Positions 35,741-45,720 are shown, numbered from the stretch's first letter. The stretch is 64,000 nt of DNA from Pseudoalteromonas sp. S16_S37 (GCF_014694405.1 NZ_JAAUWV010000024.1:1-64000); one strand, 5' to 3'. Notes: generated from the sequence alone by a model not told the origin. Made by a program: numbers and translations.

Positions 35741-36757
35741 ATGAAAACTACAGGGCGTTTATATCACGCAAATAGCAACACATTTATGCATTGTAAATTA
35801 ACAGTCAGTGATGAATGTGTTGTTTTTAGTAATGACGAAGGGTTGCACGAGCGTTTACCCAAGCAGCAATTGGTTTTGGGGATGGCAATTAAAGGTCAAG
35901 CCCAAGATATTACTTTGCCAGGAGGGCGTCGCTTTTTATGTGACGATAGCGCATTTAGGTTAAATCAACGCGGAGTTAGCAGCTTTATAGAACGCTGCGA
36001 GCAGCACAAAGGGTTAGCAATAGGCGCGATAGTGCTTTGCCCATTACTGTTGTATTGGTTGTTTTTTGTTGCGATCCCGCATGTCGCAGCGAGTAGCGCT
36101 GCGCATTTCCCTGACAGCGTGGTCGAGACAATTGGCCAGCAGTCTATGACCTTAATAGAAAAAGCTGCGCTTGAACCTACACAACTTGACGAGCAAAAAA
36201 TAGCCTAAGCTAAACGTATTTGGCTTGAACTTATCAACCAATTGCAGCTAGATGAGCAGAAATACCGGTTAGGTTTTTATCGGTCGGAATTTTTTGGGGC
36301 GAATGCTTTTGCCTTACCCCACGGTCAGATAGTCGTGACAGATGAGTTGATACTTAAGTTGACACAGTACGATGATGCGCTCAGAGCGGTACTGCTGCAC
36401 GAAATTGGTCACGTTGAGCACAGCCATAGTGTAAAAATTGCGGCTCAAACTGCGGGTACTACTGTTGCGTTAGCAATTGTATTTGGTGACTTGCAAGGCA
36501 TAGTTGATTTTGCTCTAGGGGTTGGTACAACTATTATGCAGCAACAATTTTCGCAAGGTATGGAGCGCCAAGCGGATGACTATGCGCTACAAAGCTTGCT
36601 AAAACTGGGCTATCAACCCGAGCATTTTGCTACGGCACTAGAGATAATCTCACAAGGTACCATTGATGATTCTCATCCGTGGTCGAAATACTTGTCTACG
36701 CATCCTCAAGTGAAGTCAAGAATTGAAAAAGCGCGGAATTATAAGCAACAGCACTAA
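35741..36757 (+). pseudogene. M48-family metallopeptidase gene with an in-frame stop codon
   Basis: Two pieces share one frame. The first, 155 residues, has an N-terminal domain and a membrane helix (about 88-110) and ends EPTQLDEQKIA at a TAA (36206-36208). The same frame then reads AKRIWLELINQLQLDEQ and continues into an M48 zinc peptidase domain with HEIGHVEH (HExxH) and a later GMERQADDYAL zinc ligand. A single C-to-T change of a CAA codon explains the stop. M48 peptidases take part in membrane-protein quality control, and in gammaproteobacteria some sit next to yjgN. The catalytic part could only be made by restarting, for example at TTG 36242, without its membrane anchor. Confidence 0.82.
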
Positions 36758-36764
36758 AGATTTT

Positions 36765-36790
36765 AAGCCCTTATATTAAAGGGCTTTTTT
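36765..36790 (+). terminator. Intrinsic terminator after the M48 gene
   Basis: AAGCCCTT and AAGGGCTT pair around a short A+T loop, followed by TTTT. It overlaps the last codons and stop of the convergent exporter gene. Confidence 0.85.
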
Positions 36791-38038
36791 CGGAGGTAGT
36801 GCGACGTTGGCAAAAATCAAGCCAGCCACTAACGACATAAAGATCAAAAATGTTTGTTGTCCAATATGCTCTGCATGTACAAAGCTTTGCCCTTCGATTA
36901 ATGAGTTTAAGCCAATATACGTTTTAGAGCCTGGGACCAGTACTATCAAGCCTTGCATAGCAACGATTGATGCAGGCGCGTTAACAATGCGGTTGAATAA
37001 GTTACTAAATACTCCAACAGCAAAAGCGCCAACGAATGCACCAATGGAATAATCAAAATATACAGCGGCACTAATACTGGCTGCATAGGCAATAAATCCA
37101 GAGGCGATTGACCAACTTGCATGCTTTAGTTTGGTTCTAAAAATGATTATTAAGCTAGAACATAACAACAGAATAGCCAACCAAGCTGTCCATTTCGGAA
37201 GCGGTGTAGGTTGAACAAAGTCTGTGATCCCAAATAATGAAAAGCCAATACTTATACCAAGGAACGCACCGAAGTATAACTTAAACAGCTGCATCAAAGA
37301 GTCCATAACACGAGCGGTACCAGAGACCAAATGCCGTGATGATAGTTCGGCAAAAGCAAGCGCTAACGCCAGACCGGGAATAAACACGATAATGGCAGAG
37401 AGCACGACTAAACGAATATTAACACTTGGGTCAACGTAGCTACTTACGGCACACGCACCAATCGCAGCCATAATCGCGACTAATGGTTCAAGCATGTGCG
37501 TTACGCGTTTAGAGCGAGTTGACCAAAGCACAAACATATACACTAAGATAGATAACACACCGGACCAAAGCACATCGTTCCAGCTTGTCCCCATCAACAT
37601 TGCAAATGCAGCGCCTGAAACAGAAAAAGCAAACCCCGTCATAAGCTTGTTATACGGTGCTTTTTGTTTACTGATGGCTTCTAAATCGGCATCGGCTTGC
37701 TCAACGGTGAGTTGACCTGAGAGCATTTTATTCACCACGTCATCGGTATCTGCTAATGAGCCAAGGTCATGATCGCCTGGTTCTACACGCGCCACATGGG
37801 TATATTCTTCCTCGTGGCCTTCAGTCCAAATCACAAATGTCACTGACGTGGGAGACATGACAAATGACGATTTTAAGCCTAAGTGTGTTGCAACTTCCAT
37901 AAGGTGCGCCTCAAGACGGTATGCGGGCGTACCATATTTGTGCAACATCTTACCAAGTTTTACAATAAACTTGCGCTTTTGAGTAAAGGTAGCTGTGTTC
38001 AACTGCGTGAAACCTAAAATTAGAGAATGACCAACCAT
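36776..38038 (-). CDS. Threonine/serine exporter of the ThrE family
   Basis: This 420-residue protein joins the two usual ThrE halves. The N-terminal DUF1212-like domain (about 20-260) has the LGKMLHKYGTPAYRLEAHLMEVA start and a FIPGLALALAFAELSSRHLVSGTAR membrane part. The C-terminal DUF3815-like part (about 280-415) has NAPASIVAMQGLIVLVPGSKTY. About ten membrane helices are expected. The family exports threonine and serine with proton antiport. It is transcribed alone, convergent with the broken M48 gene. Confidence 0.9.
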   Translation of the reverse strand: MVGHSLILGFTQLNTATFTQKRKFIVKLGKMLHKYGTPAYRLEAHLMEVATHLGLKSSFVMSPTSVTFVIWTEGHEEEYTHVARVEPGDHDLGSLADTDDVVNKMLSGQLTVEQADADLEAISKQKAPYNKLMTGFAFSVSGAAFAMLMGTSWNDVLWSGVLSILVYMFVLWSTRSKRVTHMLEPLVAIMAAIGACAVSSYVDPSVNIRLVVLSAIIVFIPGLALALAFAELSSRHLVSGTARVMDSLMQLFKLYFGAFLGISIGFSLFGITDFVQPTPLPKWTAWLAILLLCSSLIIIFRTKLKHASWSIASGFIAYAASISAAVYFDYSIGAFVGAFAVGVFSNLFNRIVNAPASIVAMQGLIVLVPGSKTYIGLNSLIEGQSFVHAEHIGQQTFLIFMSLVAGLIFANVALPPKKAL

Positions 38039-38123
38039 TTATCATCTATGAGATAAAAGGCAATAAATGGTGCGATTGGATTGCTGCGCATTCTAATCGC
38101 TTTCATTGCAAAGTCTAGGCTAT

Positions 38124-39359
38124 TTAACGAATTTTATTGACATTTTTTGCTTCAATCCATTGTGCCATATATTGAGTACTGCGCATGGTATGGTGTTTCA
38201 GCATTTGGCCAACAAAATTATCGCGGCGATGTTGTTTTATATTATTGATTATATTGTTTATTTTTTTGAGTAGCTGAGGCTCAAGAAGGCTTTTATCATA
38301 GATTTGGCTCAGTATATTTTTTGCAGCCATTTGCGCTTGAGTATACACTTGTTCGTCATTATAAAGTGCAACTGCTTGGTCTGCGAACTCTTGCGCACTA
38401 GTCGCGATGCTACCTGACCACGGCAAGTCTGCATGCATACCTTCTGCTCCAATTGCGGTTGTGACACTTGGTGTTTGCGTGATCATGGCTTCAAGTAACT
38501 TACCTTTGATGCCGGCACCAAAGCGAAGAGGCGCTAGACACACTCTGGCGTTTTGCATCACTTGCAGCGCATCTTCGGCCCAACCTTTAATTAAAAAGCC
38601 TGTTCTAGGGTTATTGAGCGCTGTTGCTTTAGGCGGCGGGTACGAGCCATAAATGTGCAGCTCTGCTTTGGGTAGTTGCTTGCGTATAAGCGGCCATATT
38701 TCTTGTAAGTAAAGTACGGCATCCCAATTTGGCGCGTGGCGAAAGTTACCAATGGTCATAAAGTGCTGGCGCTCACTATAAGTGGGTAGTGCGTTTGGCA
38801 AGTTATTCAGCTCGACCATAAATGGTAAATGATGTAATAACGCTGGGTCGACTTTGTATATGTCACTTAACAAGGTCATTTCATAACTTGAGATGATGAG
38901 GCTTAAATCGCACCGTGAAATGGCGGCTATTTCTCTTTTTGCCAAGTCTGAATGCAGATCATCCTTTACAAGCTCGCGATGCGCTTTGTGCGCTTCATGT
39001 CGAGCGTTGCGAAGGCATTGTAGATCTTCCGTGTCGAGAATTTTCAGGGCATTAGGCGCATATTTATCTACCCGCCAGCCAAACTGCTCTTCCATCATAA
39101 AGCGGTCGAACATCACAATGTCTGGTTGTAATGTTTGCACATACTCATCAAAGCTAGCGCAATTGAGTTGAATATGTTTGCTGGTGATATCATATTGAGA
39201 TAAATCCACCATGTGCTCAGTTGTTTGCGCCGGACTTGCAAACTCAACTTGCCATTGCTGCGACCTAAAAAAACGCAGCAGCGACATCATATGACTGCCA
39301 GCAGCCGATGAGTTGGGTTCTGGCCACACATAGCCAATAACTAAAACTTGTTTACACAC
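38124..39359 (-). CDS. GT4-type glycosyltransferase
   Basis: This protein of about 411 residues has a GT-B glycosyltransferase pattern: N-terminal VLVIGYVWPEPNSSAAGSHMMSLLRFF, a middle FMTIGNFRHAPNWDAVLYL, and a C-terminal donor-binding region (LIKGWAEDALQVMQNARVCLAPLRFGAGIKGKLLEAM). The FGAGIKGKLLEAM stretch matches sugar-nucleotide binding in family 4. I take GTG at 39359 as start because the family usually begins a few residues before the first beta strand; the frame is open to 39452. The acceptor is unknown and no polysaccharide cluster surrounds it. Confidence 0.85.
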   Translation of the reverse strand: MCKQVLVIGYVWPEPNSSAAGSHMMSLLRFFRSQQWQVEFASPAQTTEHMVDLSQYDITSKHIQLNCASFDEYVQTLQPDIVMFDRFMMEEQFGWRVDKYAPNALKILDTEDLQCLRNARHEAHKAHRELVKDDLHSDLAKREIAAISRCDLSLIISSYEMTLLSDIYKVDPALLHHLPFMVELNNLPNALPTYSERQHFMTIGNFRHAPNWDAVLYLQEIWPLIRKQLPKAELHIYGSYPPPKATALNNPRTGFLIKGWAEDALQVMQNARVCLAPLRFGAGIKGKLLEAMITQTPSVTTAIGAEGMHADLPWSGSIATSAQEFADQAVALYNDEQVYTQAQMAAKNILSQIYDKSLLEPQLLKKINNIINNIKQHRRDNFVGQMLKHHTMRSTQYMAQWIEAKNVNKIR

Positions 39360-39665
39360 AGTGATGATTCTCAAATTTACTACGACACATCTACTACTAA
39401 GGTGTGTACTTAAGGTTTTATTAATAACACCCAGTCCGACGATAACGTTCAAAGAAGTGATGTTTGACCAGCCAGTAGCGCATTAAAAGGTGAGTTCATC
39501 CACCCATTGGGTAATGCTTGGCAAGCCCATATAATATCGTAAACACTGTAGTAGAAAAAGTTCTAGCTTCAGGTAAAAGTGCTTAGGGGGCTGAAATTTT
39601 TCATTTTTAGGTATATTATGCAGCGTTGATATATAGGTTCGAATTGAGTTAGGGCGACAAAAATA
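39360..39665. other. Divergent intergenic region, about 300 bp
   Basis: This A+T-rich region separates the glycosyltransferase and the S9 peptidase. I see promoter-like A+T runs but no convincing gene. An open frame of 63 codons (39483-39674, minus) runs into the peptidase start and lacks a ribosome site. Confidence 0.5.
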
Positions 39666-42182
39666 ATGAAGCAAATTTGGCTGTTAGGACTAATCATCGT
39701 CACTTTAATGCCAGCACTTGGTAAAGCAGAGCAAGCAACAGGTTATCAAACCCCAAGCCCTGCACTAGCAAAATTAGTAGATGCCAAATTAATTCCCAGT
39801 AGTTTTTTAAGTGCAGATGGTAAGTGGTTGGCTTTATTAGATAAAAAGCGCGTGGTGCCACTGAGCGAACTGAATCGCCCTGAATTAGCACTGGCTGGTA
39901 TAAAGTTCAACCCACAAACGTTTATGCGCAAGTCAGGGAACAGCTATGTGTCATTAGAGTTTAAACATGTTGATACCGGCTCTGTTTTACGTCCTACTGG
40001 CTTACCTACAAATGGCGTAATACGTTATCCACAGTGGTCATCTGACAGTCGTTATTTGAGCTTTGTCGTTGAACAAGACAACGACGCCACACTTTGGGTT
40101 TATGATATTAAAGAACGAGAGACTAAACAGCTAACTCAATCAACCCTTAATGGTATTGTGACAGAAACACCCTATGAGTGGCTGCCTGATAGCAAAGCAA
40201 TTGTGGTTAACTTTGCTATCAACCATGGGCAATCCCCTTTAGCGCCAAAAGCGCAAGAAACCGTGCCAGTTATTCAGCAAAGTCGTGGAGAGAAAGCACC
40301 GGCAAGAACTTATCAAAACCTGTTAAAGAGTCCCTTTGATGAAGCGCAATTTAAGTTTTATGCGCAAGGGCAGTTGGCAAAAATTTCATTAAATACGCCA
40401 GCAAAAGCGATTGGTAAGCCAACGTTGGTTAAATTTTTTAGTGTATCACCTGATTCTACAAGCTTAATTGTAGGAATGATTGCTGAACCATTTTCTTATC
40501 AAGTGCCATATGAGCGCTTTGCAAGTGTTTGGCAAGTATGGGGGATGACCGGCTTCCCACTTTATGAGCTGGCTAAACAGCCATTAGCTGACAATATTCC
40601 TCAAGGGTTTGACAGTGTGCGCACAGGACCGCGAGAGTTTCAGTGGCGAGCTGATGAGGGCGCAACGGTAGTTTGGGCTCAGGCACAAGATGAAGGCAAT
40701 ATGAAAAATGATGTGCCCCATCATGATTATTTGTATTCTATTAGCGCTCCGTTTAAACGCGAGCCTGAATTATTTGCAAAAGTAGAAAACCGCTTTTCGT
40801 CGATACTATGGGCGGACGATGAGGTTGCATTATTAACAGAGTGGCGCTTTAGCGACCGCTCAATGCGCACCTCAGTGATCACCCCAAGAGCGGCCGATGT
40901 AAATAGAGTGGTGTTTTCTGAGCGCAGCTACAACGATGCATATAAAAACCCCGGTAAATTTATCACGACCCGCAGCGATCTTGGCTCTGAAGTGCTGAAA
41001 TTAGTGGGAGGACGCTACTTATTCTTACATGGTAAAGGCGCATCAAAAGACGGTAGTAAACCGTTTTTAGATAGGTACGACATAAAAACCAACAGCTCAA
41101 CGCGAATTTGGCAATCTCAAACGCCGTATTATGAGCGCGTGAAAGGGTTACTCGATGACGAAGGGATGCGTTTTGTAACGATTCGAGAGTCACAAACAGA
41201 GCAGCCTAACTTTTTTATCCGTGATTTGAATTTTGACACGCTAACCCAGTTGACGCGTTTTGCTCACCCTTACCCTGAATTTAATGGCGTTAAAAAAGAG
41301 CAGCTAAAGTATAAGCGAGATGACGGTGTTGAATTAACGGGTAACTTATATTTGCCAGCCAACTATGACGTGACGCAGGGGCCAATTCCTGTGCTTATGT
41401 GGGCATACCCACTTGAGTATAAAGACAAAAAAGTAGCCTCTCAGGTTCGTGAATCACAGTATGAGTTTCCCTATTTTGGCTATTGGGGGCCAATGCCTTA
41501 TCTTGCCAACGGCATTGCTGTTTTTGACGACCCTAAAATGCCAATTGTTGGAGAGGGTAATGCATTGCCAAACGACAGTTTTAGAAAGCAATTAGTTGCC
41601 AGTGCTAAAGCGGCCGTTGATGTATTAGTTGAAAAAGGCATTGCAGATAAAGACAAAATAGCGATTGCTGGTCATTCCTATGGCGCCTTTATGGTTGCCA
41701 ACTTACTGGCTCAATCGGACTTGTTTGTAACTGGAATTGCACGCAGTGGTGCGTACAACAGAACTTTAACACCGTTTGGTTTTCAAGGCGAAGAGCGCGA
41801 TTTTTGGCAGGCCACAGAGATATATGCCAACATGTCGCCGTTTTTTCATGCTGAGAAAATTAACGAACCAATGTTAATGATCCATGGTCAGGACGACCCA
41901 AATTCCGGCACATTCCCTATGCAGTCTGAGCGTATGTTTGCGGCCTTAAATGGCCTAGGTAAACAGGCGCGTTTAGTAATGTTGCCGAACGAAGGCCATG
42001 GCTACAAAGCGCGTGAAAGCATTCTTCACGTATTATGGGAGCAGGAGCAGTGGCTTAAAAAGTATTTGTTCCCTAAAGCACAGGTGGAGCAAAGCCAAGA
42101 GCAGCAAGAAGACATGCAAAACTCAGGCGCTGAGGATAATACGCCTCAGAGTAGTTTAGAAACGTTCACTGAGAATCGTTAA
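39666..42182 (+). CDS. Secreted S9 family peptidase (prolyl-oligopeptidase fold, glutamyl endopeptidase-like)
   Basis: This 838-residue protein has a signal peptide (about 1-21), an N-terminal beta-propeller (about 60-530, YPQWSSDSRYLSFVVE, YEWLPDSKAIVVN), and an alpha/beta-hydrolase domain (about 545-800) with catalytic Ser in GHSYGAFM, Asp in GQDDPNSG and His in NEGHGY. The layout with PYFGYWGPMPYLAN and the insertion near the active site resembles S9D glutamyl endopeptidase-type enzymes more than dipeptidyl peptidase IV. It should cut peptides in the periplasm. The C-terminal 30 residues are rich in Gln and Glu and disordered. A small membrane protein gene follows 3 bp later. Confidence 0.9.
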   Translation: MKQIWLLGLIIVTLMPALGKAEQATGYQTPSPALAKLVDAKLIPSSFLSADGKWLALLDKKRVVPLSELNRPELALAGIKFNPQTFMRKSGNSYVSLEFKHVDTGSVLRPTGLPTNGVIRYPQWSSDSRYLSFVVEQDNDATLWVYDIKERETKQLTQSTLNGIVTETPYEWLPDSKAIVVNFAINHGQSPLAPKAQETVPVIQQSRGEKAPARTYQNLLKSPFDEAQFKFYAQGQLAKISLNTPAKAIGKPTLVKFFSVSPDSTSLIVGMIAEPFSYQVPYERFASVWQVWGMTGFPLYELAKQPLADNIPQGFDSVRTGPREFQWRADEGATVVWAQAQDEGNMKNDVPHHDYLYSISAPFKREPELFAKVENRFSSILWADDEVALLTEWRFSDRSMRTSVITPRAADVNRVVFSERSYNDAYKNPGKFITTRSDLGSEVLKLVGGRYLFLHGKGASKDGSKPFLDRYDIKTNSSTRIWQSQTPYYERVKGLLDDEGMRFVTIRESQTEQPNFFIRDLNFDTLTQLTRFAHPYPEFNGVKKEQLKYKRDDGVELTGNLYLPANYDVTQGPIPVLMWAYPLEYKDKKVASQVRESQYEFPYFGYWGPMPYLANGIAVFDDPKMPIVGEGNALPNDSFRKQLVASAKAAVDVLVEKGIADKDKIAIAGHSYGAFMVANLLAQSDLFVTGIARSGAYNRTLTPFGFQGEERDFWQATEIYANMSPFFHAEKINEPMLMIHGQDDPNSGTFPMQSERMFAALNGLGKQARLVMLPNEGHGYKARESILHVLWEQEQWLKKYLFPKAQVEQSQEQQEDMQNSGAEDNTPQSSLETFTENR

Positions 42183-42185
42183 TTA

Positions 42186-42596
42186 ATGCCGTTGAAGAGA
42201 ATGCTAGCAAAATTCATAATAGTGCTGGGGATTGTCGCAGCACTTGTGTTATGTGGTTTGTTAGTAAACTCGCAGGGGGTCTTTGCTGGTGGGCATGACA
42301 CATTGGTCAATACTGCGGTGTCACAGACTCAAGAAGGCGAATTGAAAAGCCTTGTGCCAATAAGGCAACTCTCTAAAGCACAACAGTTTTTGCATGAGCT
42401 ACAAAATTCTCCACAAGTTGTTTTGTTATTTGTGTTTGCGCTTTTGTGTGTGAGGCTTTTGCCCTACGATGCGTTGATTTTTTTGCATTTGTTGCCATGG
42501 TATTGGCGTTGTCACGCACCCAATAAACTACGAGTGTCTTTATGGCGAGATAGCAATATTTTAATTCGCCAAACAAGCCATTCGCTTGCCCTTTAA
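42186..42596 (+). CDS. Small membrane protein downstream of the S9 peptidase
   Basis: This 136-residue protein has a hydrophobic helix at about 8-28 and another at about 76-100, with a basic C-terminal tail containing WYWRCHAPNKLRVSLWRDS. I recognise no family. It starts 3 bp after the peptidase stop (an internal ATG at 42201 also has a purine-rich stretch ahead), so it is probably co-transcribed. A role alongside the peptidase is an inference from position only. Confidence 0.6.
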   Translation: MPLKRMLAKFIIVLGIVAALVLCGLLVNSQGVFAGGHDTLVNTAVSQTQEGELKSLVPIRQLSKAQQFLHELQNSPQVVLLFVFALLCVRLLPYDALIFLHLLPWYWRCHAPNKLRVSLWRDSNILIRQTSHSLAL

Positions 42597-42819
42597 TTTG
42601 TTATTTAATTCAAATAATTAACTAAATTCAGATCTGGATATGTGAACTTGCTGAACTAAGCTATTTTACCATTGCTTGTGTTGTTATTACTGTGTGACAG
42701 CATCTTGTAATTGAACAAAATATCTTTATTGGTTTTAAGGCAATGCCAGTTTTCAAAAAGTTTTCATCTCAAAACGCTTATCCAAATCTGAGGCTAATAA
42801 CAAATTAAAGGAAATCAAA

Positions 42820-43779
42820 ATGAAAACAATTCGATTATTTGTAAGCACGCTCTTGTGTGTCGCTTATCTATGCGTGTCGTTAATTAGCGAAGCTTATGCT
42901 AATAGCCATTCAGATCAACTATCTGGAAGTGAGCGCTTAGCGGCGTTAAATGGGATAGAGCAGTACATCATCAGCAGTTATGTATTGCCAAAAGTAGGTG
43001 AGGATGTTGCTGCGGCACTTAAAAGTGCCCAAAAGCAGGGAAAGTTCAGCCACATAAATAGCAAAAAGCAGTTTATAGACGAAATAGGCCAGTTTTTGCG
43101 TGAAAAAAGTAAGGATGGTCATCTGGGGCTTACCGCCATGCGTAGCGATAAAAAAGTGACTCATATTTTGCAAGAGCACGATGAAATACGTATCAATAAC
43201 TTTGCTTTGGAGCAGGCGAAAGTTTTGCCCGGTAATATTGGCTATTTGAAACTGAATAAGTTTCATCCAGATGAGCAGGCTAAGCAGGTTGCAAGCTACG
43301 GGCTTAACTTTTTGAGTAATACATCGCATCTTATCATTGATTTACGCCAAAGTACGGGTGGTTCAATGGAGCTGGTTACTCATTTAATTAGCCACTTTGT
43401 GAAGGAAAAAACACACCTTTGGGATATTTATCAAAGAAATGTACTTGCTGATCGTGTACACAGCTACGCTGTTGCAAGAGAAGCAAAACTGCTGGATATA
43501 CCGATCACAATTTTAATTGGACATAAGTCTATAAGTGCAGCTGAGTTGTTCACTTACACCTTAAAGCACTTGGGACGAGCCCGTATTGTGGGTGAGCAAA
43601 CTGAAGGACTGGCCCATGCCACAGGTGTGCGCAAAGTGAATGATTGGCTAGTTTTGAGATTACCATTGATGCGCCCAGTAAACCCTTTTACTAAAACCAA
43701 CTGGGAACAAGTAGGTGTTAAACCAGATGTAGAGATGAGAAAAGAGTTAGCGCTCGATTGGGTGCTGACGACACTGTAA
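42820..43779 (+). CDS. Exported S41-family peptidase
   Basis: This 319-residue protein has a signal peptide (about 1-27), a short helical region, and the S41 core: IGYLKLNKF, HLIIDLRQSTGGSMEL, and ILIGHKSISAAELFTYTLKHLGRARIVGEQTEG carrying the presumed catalytic serine in the SAAE turn. There is no PDZ domain, so it resembles the IRBP/tricorn-type branch rather than C-terminal processing proteases. The substrate is unknown. AAGGA precedes the start and a hairpin follows the gene. Confidence 0.85.
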   Translation: MKTIRLFVSTLLCVAYLCVSLISEAYANSHSDQLSGSERLAALNGIEQYIISSYVLPKVGEDVAAALKSAQKQGKFSHINSKKQFIDEIGQFLREKSKDGHLGLTAMRSDKKVTHILQEHDEIRINNFALEQAKVLPGNIGYLKLNKFHPDEQAKQVASYGLNFLSNTSHLIIDLRQSTGGSMELVTHLISHFVKEKTHLWDIYQRNVLADRVHSYAVAREAKLLDIPITILIGHKSISAAELFTYTLKHLGRARIVGEQTEGLAHATGVRKVNDWLVLRLPLMRPVNPFTKTNWEQVGVKPDVEMRKELALDWVLTTL

Positions 43780-43788
43780 TAGATGTTT

Positions 43789-43812
43789 ACTGTGGCAGCT
43801 TGCTGTCACAGT
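43789..43812. terminator. Hairpin between convergent S41 and rhtA genes
   Basis: ACTGTGGCAGC and GCTGTCACAGT pair with one mismatch around a two-base loop. It lies 9 bp past the S41 stop and probably ends both convergent transcripts. Confidence 0.6.
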
Positions 43813-43862
43813 ATTTCACTTGAAAGATCTGATAACGACACTCATTAGCCTAGCCATTTTCT

Positions 43863-44717
43863 TTAATGTGCTTTTGTACTTGCCAATGAGCTGCCAACGG
43901 ACGCAACGATCACCATAAAAATAGCTAGCCACTGCCAGATGCTTAGCAGTTCACCTAGAATGATAAAGCCTGCTAATGCAGCAATTGCGGGCTCCAAGCT
44001 CATCATAATACTGAAGCCTTGGGCTGGCATATTACGCAGAGCCACCATTTCTAAACTATAAGGCAAGGCACTGGAGAGCACACCAATCATAATACCCAAA
44101 GGTATAAGCTCCCAGTTGAGCAACGCGCTACCTTGCGATGCCACACCTAAAGGCACAACCGCTATCGCAGCTACACTCATGCCTAATGCGACCGTTGCAC
44201 CTCCAGAGCCTTGATTGCCTGTTTTTTTACCAAACAAGATATATCCAGCCCAGCACGCACCTGCAACTAAGGCTAAAACCACACCGATAGGGTCTAGTCC
44301 ATCTGCTGCACTCATATCAGGTAACAGCAATACGATGCCAAGTAAGGCAAATAACACCCAGATATAGTCACGCTTTCGTTTAGAAGCAAACAACGCCACA
44401 GCCAATGGGCCGGTAAACTCTAATGCGACGCCGATACCAAGCGGAATGCGTTCTATCGCATAATAAAAGGTGATATTCATGCCACCCAAACACAGGCCAT
44501 AAACCAAAATAGATTTTTTATTGGCTGGAATGTAACGCCAAGGACGAAACACCAAGCACAAAATTAAAGCTGAAAACCCAAGCCGATAGGCCGTTGTGCC
44601 TTCAGGACCAACATGAGGGAATAATTGTTTAGCGATAGAGGCACCAGACTGAATAGTCACCATTGCAATTAATAAACAAAATACGGCAAATAAAAAGTCT
44701 CTATTAGCGAGTTTCAT
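43863..44717 (-). CDS. rhtA: EamA-type exporter, RhtA (threonine/homoserine efflux)
   Basis: This 284-residue protein has ten membrane helices in two EamA repeats. Features shared with RhtA are QSGASIAKQLFPHVGPEGTTAYRL, FYYAIERIPLGIGVALEFTGPLAVAL and SSALPYSLEMVALRNMPAQGFSIMMSLEPA. RhtA exports threonine, homoserine and some other amino acids across the inner membrane. It is a single gene; with the ThrE exporter 6 kb away, the window holds two threonine-type exporters. Confidence 0.92.
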   Translation of the reverse strand: MKLANRDFLFAVFCLLIAMVTIQSGASIAKQLFPHVGPEGTTAYRLGFSALILCLVFRPWRYIPANKKSILVYGLCLGGMNITFYYAIERIPLGIGVALEFTGPLAVALFASKRKRDYIWVLFALLGIVLLLPDMSAADGLDPIGVVLALVAGACWAGYILFGKKTGNQGSGGATVALGMSVAAIAVVPLGVASQGSALLNWELIPLGIMIGVLSSALPYSLEMVALRNMPAQGFSIMMSLEPAIAALAGFIILGELLSIWQWLAIFMVIVASVGSSLASTKAH

Positions 44718-44919
44718 CCAGTATTGGTCTCTAATGGGTCGATCATGCGAAGGTGGCTAGTCTAAAGGGCTAAACACTTGCTATCAAGTTTTTTGTATAC
44801 ATTATTCACGGTCTTTACCAGATAATTTCGCTGTGTTTACAAGATGTAACTTTATTGCGATTTCCTAGTTACCTCTGTTGTTAAAATCATTCCTAAGAGG
44901 GTGTAAAAGGTGATAAATG

Positions 44920-45720
44920 CTAAACCAAATTGCTTTGGTAATTTGCCAGATAATTCAACCAAGCTTGCTGGTGTTTTTGCATCGCTTTGTGCTTTTTGGA
45001 ATCAAGATGCGCTTGCATGTCTGTCTCGCTGAAAAATGGGCCCGCCCTGCAAATACTGCAGTGATTATCGCCTAGGTAGAGAGGTACATGGAGGTGTTTT
45101 ACCAGCGCTTGATTTGGCTTTGCTGAAAATACATAAGTGATACCACTGGTATCTTTAACGTGCTTGTCACGGTCCACATTGCGGATTTTATAGCCAGGAA
45201 ACTGCGCAATGTTAAATGGCTGCTGGCCTAAATATTGAACGGTTGAGTTGTCGGTGAGTGCTCCCTCTAAATCCCATTCACAGTATGGTTTAACATCTTT
45301 TGAGGTGATGTAACACAGCATGGGACCATTTGGGTCTAGTGCAAAGTGGTGAGCATTATCTAAAAATTGGCGAAGTAAAGCCCGGTTTAAGGTGTTGACC
45401 GATAGCTCAGATGCTTGAAACTCTTTGTGACTGGAAAATGCGGGGATCAGAGGAAACTGAAAGATCACTAAATCGTACTTTTGTGGTGCTAAACGCTGCC
45501 ATGCATTTGAGTCTGTGACATCAAATTCGTCAACATAAGGTATGTTTGCTTTGGCTAGTAATTCAAGCACATGATATTGATATTTATCACGAATAGTTTG
45601 CTCGCTGTCATACGTACTTGCAGTAACTTGGCCGCAGGGTATAAGGGAATGCAAGGCATGTGAAAAGCTTAAATCGCCATCGCCAACGGTTAATACTCGC
45701 CAGTGTTTTTCTAAAATCAT
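44920..45720 (-). CDS. Bmt5-like (DUF2431) methyltransferase with a C-terminal U1-type zinc finger
   Basis: This 266-residue protein starts with the DUF2431 Rossmann pattern (LTVGDGDLSFSHAL, DEFDVTD, YDLVIFQFPLI), the family of yeast Bmt5, which methylates a uridine in large-subunit rRNA. Residues 221-244 form a C2H2 finger of the U1/matrin type: Cys221-x2-Cys224-x13-His238-x5-His244 (CSICRAGPFF, AHLDSKKH). Such fingers bind RNA or DNA and are common in eukaryotes but rare in bacteria. An RNA methyltransferase role is likely, the target unknown. The ribosome site is weak; the gene stands alone. Confidence 0.8.
   Translation of the reverse strand: MILEKHWRVLTVGDGDLSFSHALHSLIPCGQVTASTYDSEQTIRDKYQYHVLELLAKANIPYVDEFDVTDSNAWQRLAPQKYDLVIFQFPLIPAFSSHKEFQASELSVNTLNRALLRQFLDNAHHFALDPNGPMLCYITSKDVKPYCEWDLEGALTDNSTVQYLGQQPFNIAQFPGYKIRNVDRDKHVKDTSGITYVFSAKPNQALVKHLHVPLYLGDNHCSICRAGPFFSETDMQAHLDSKKHKAMQKHQQAWLNYLANYQSNLV

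Noticed and set aside
39483..39674. 63-codon minus-strand frame between the glycosyltransferase and S9 peptidase genes
   Set aside because: It has no ribosome site and overlaps the peptidase start; its composition is what A+T-rich DNA gives by chance.
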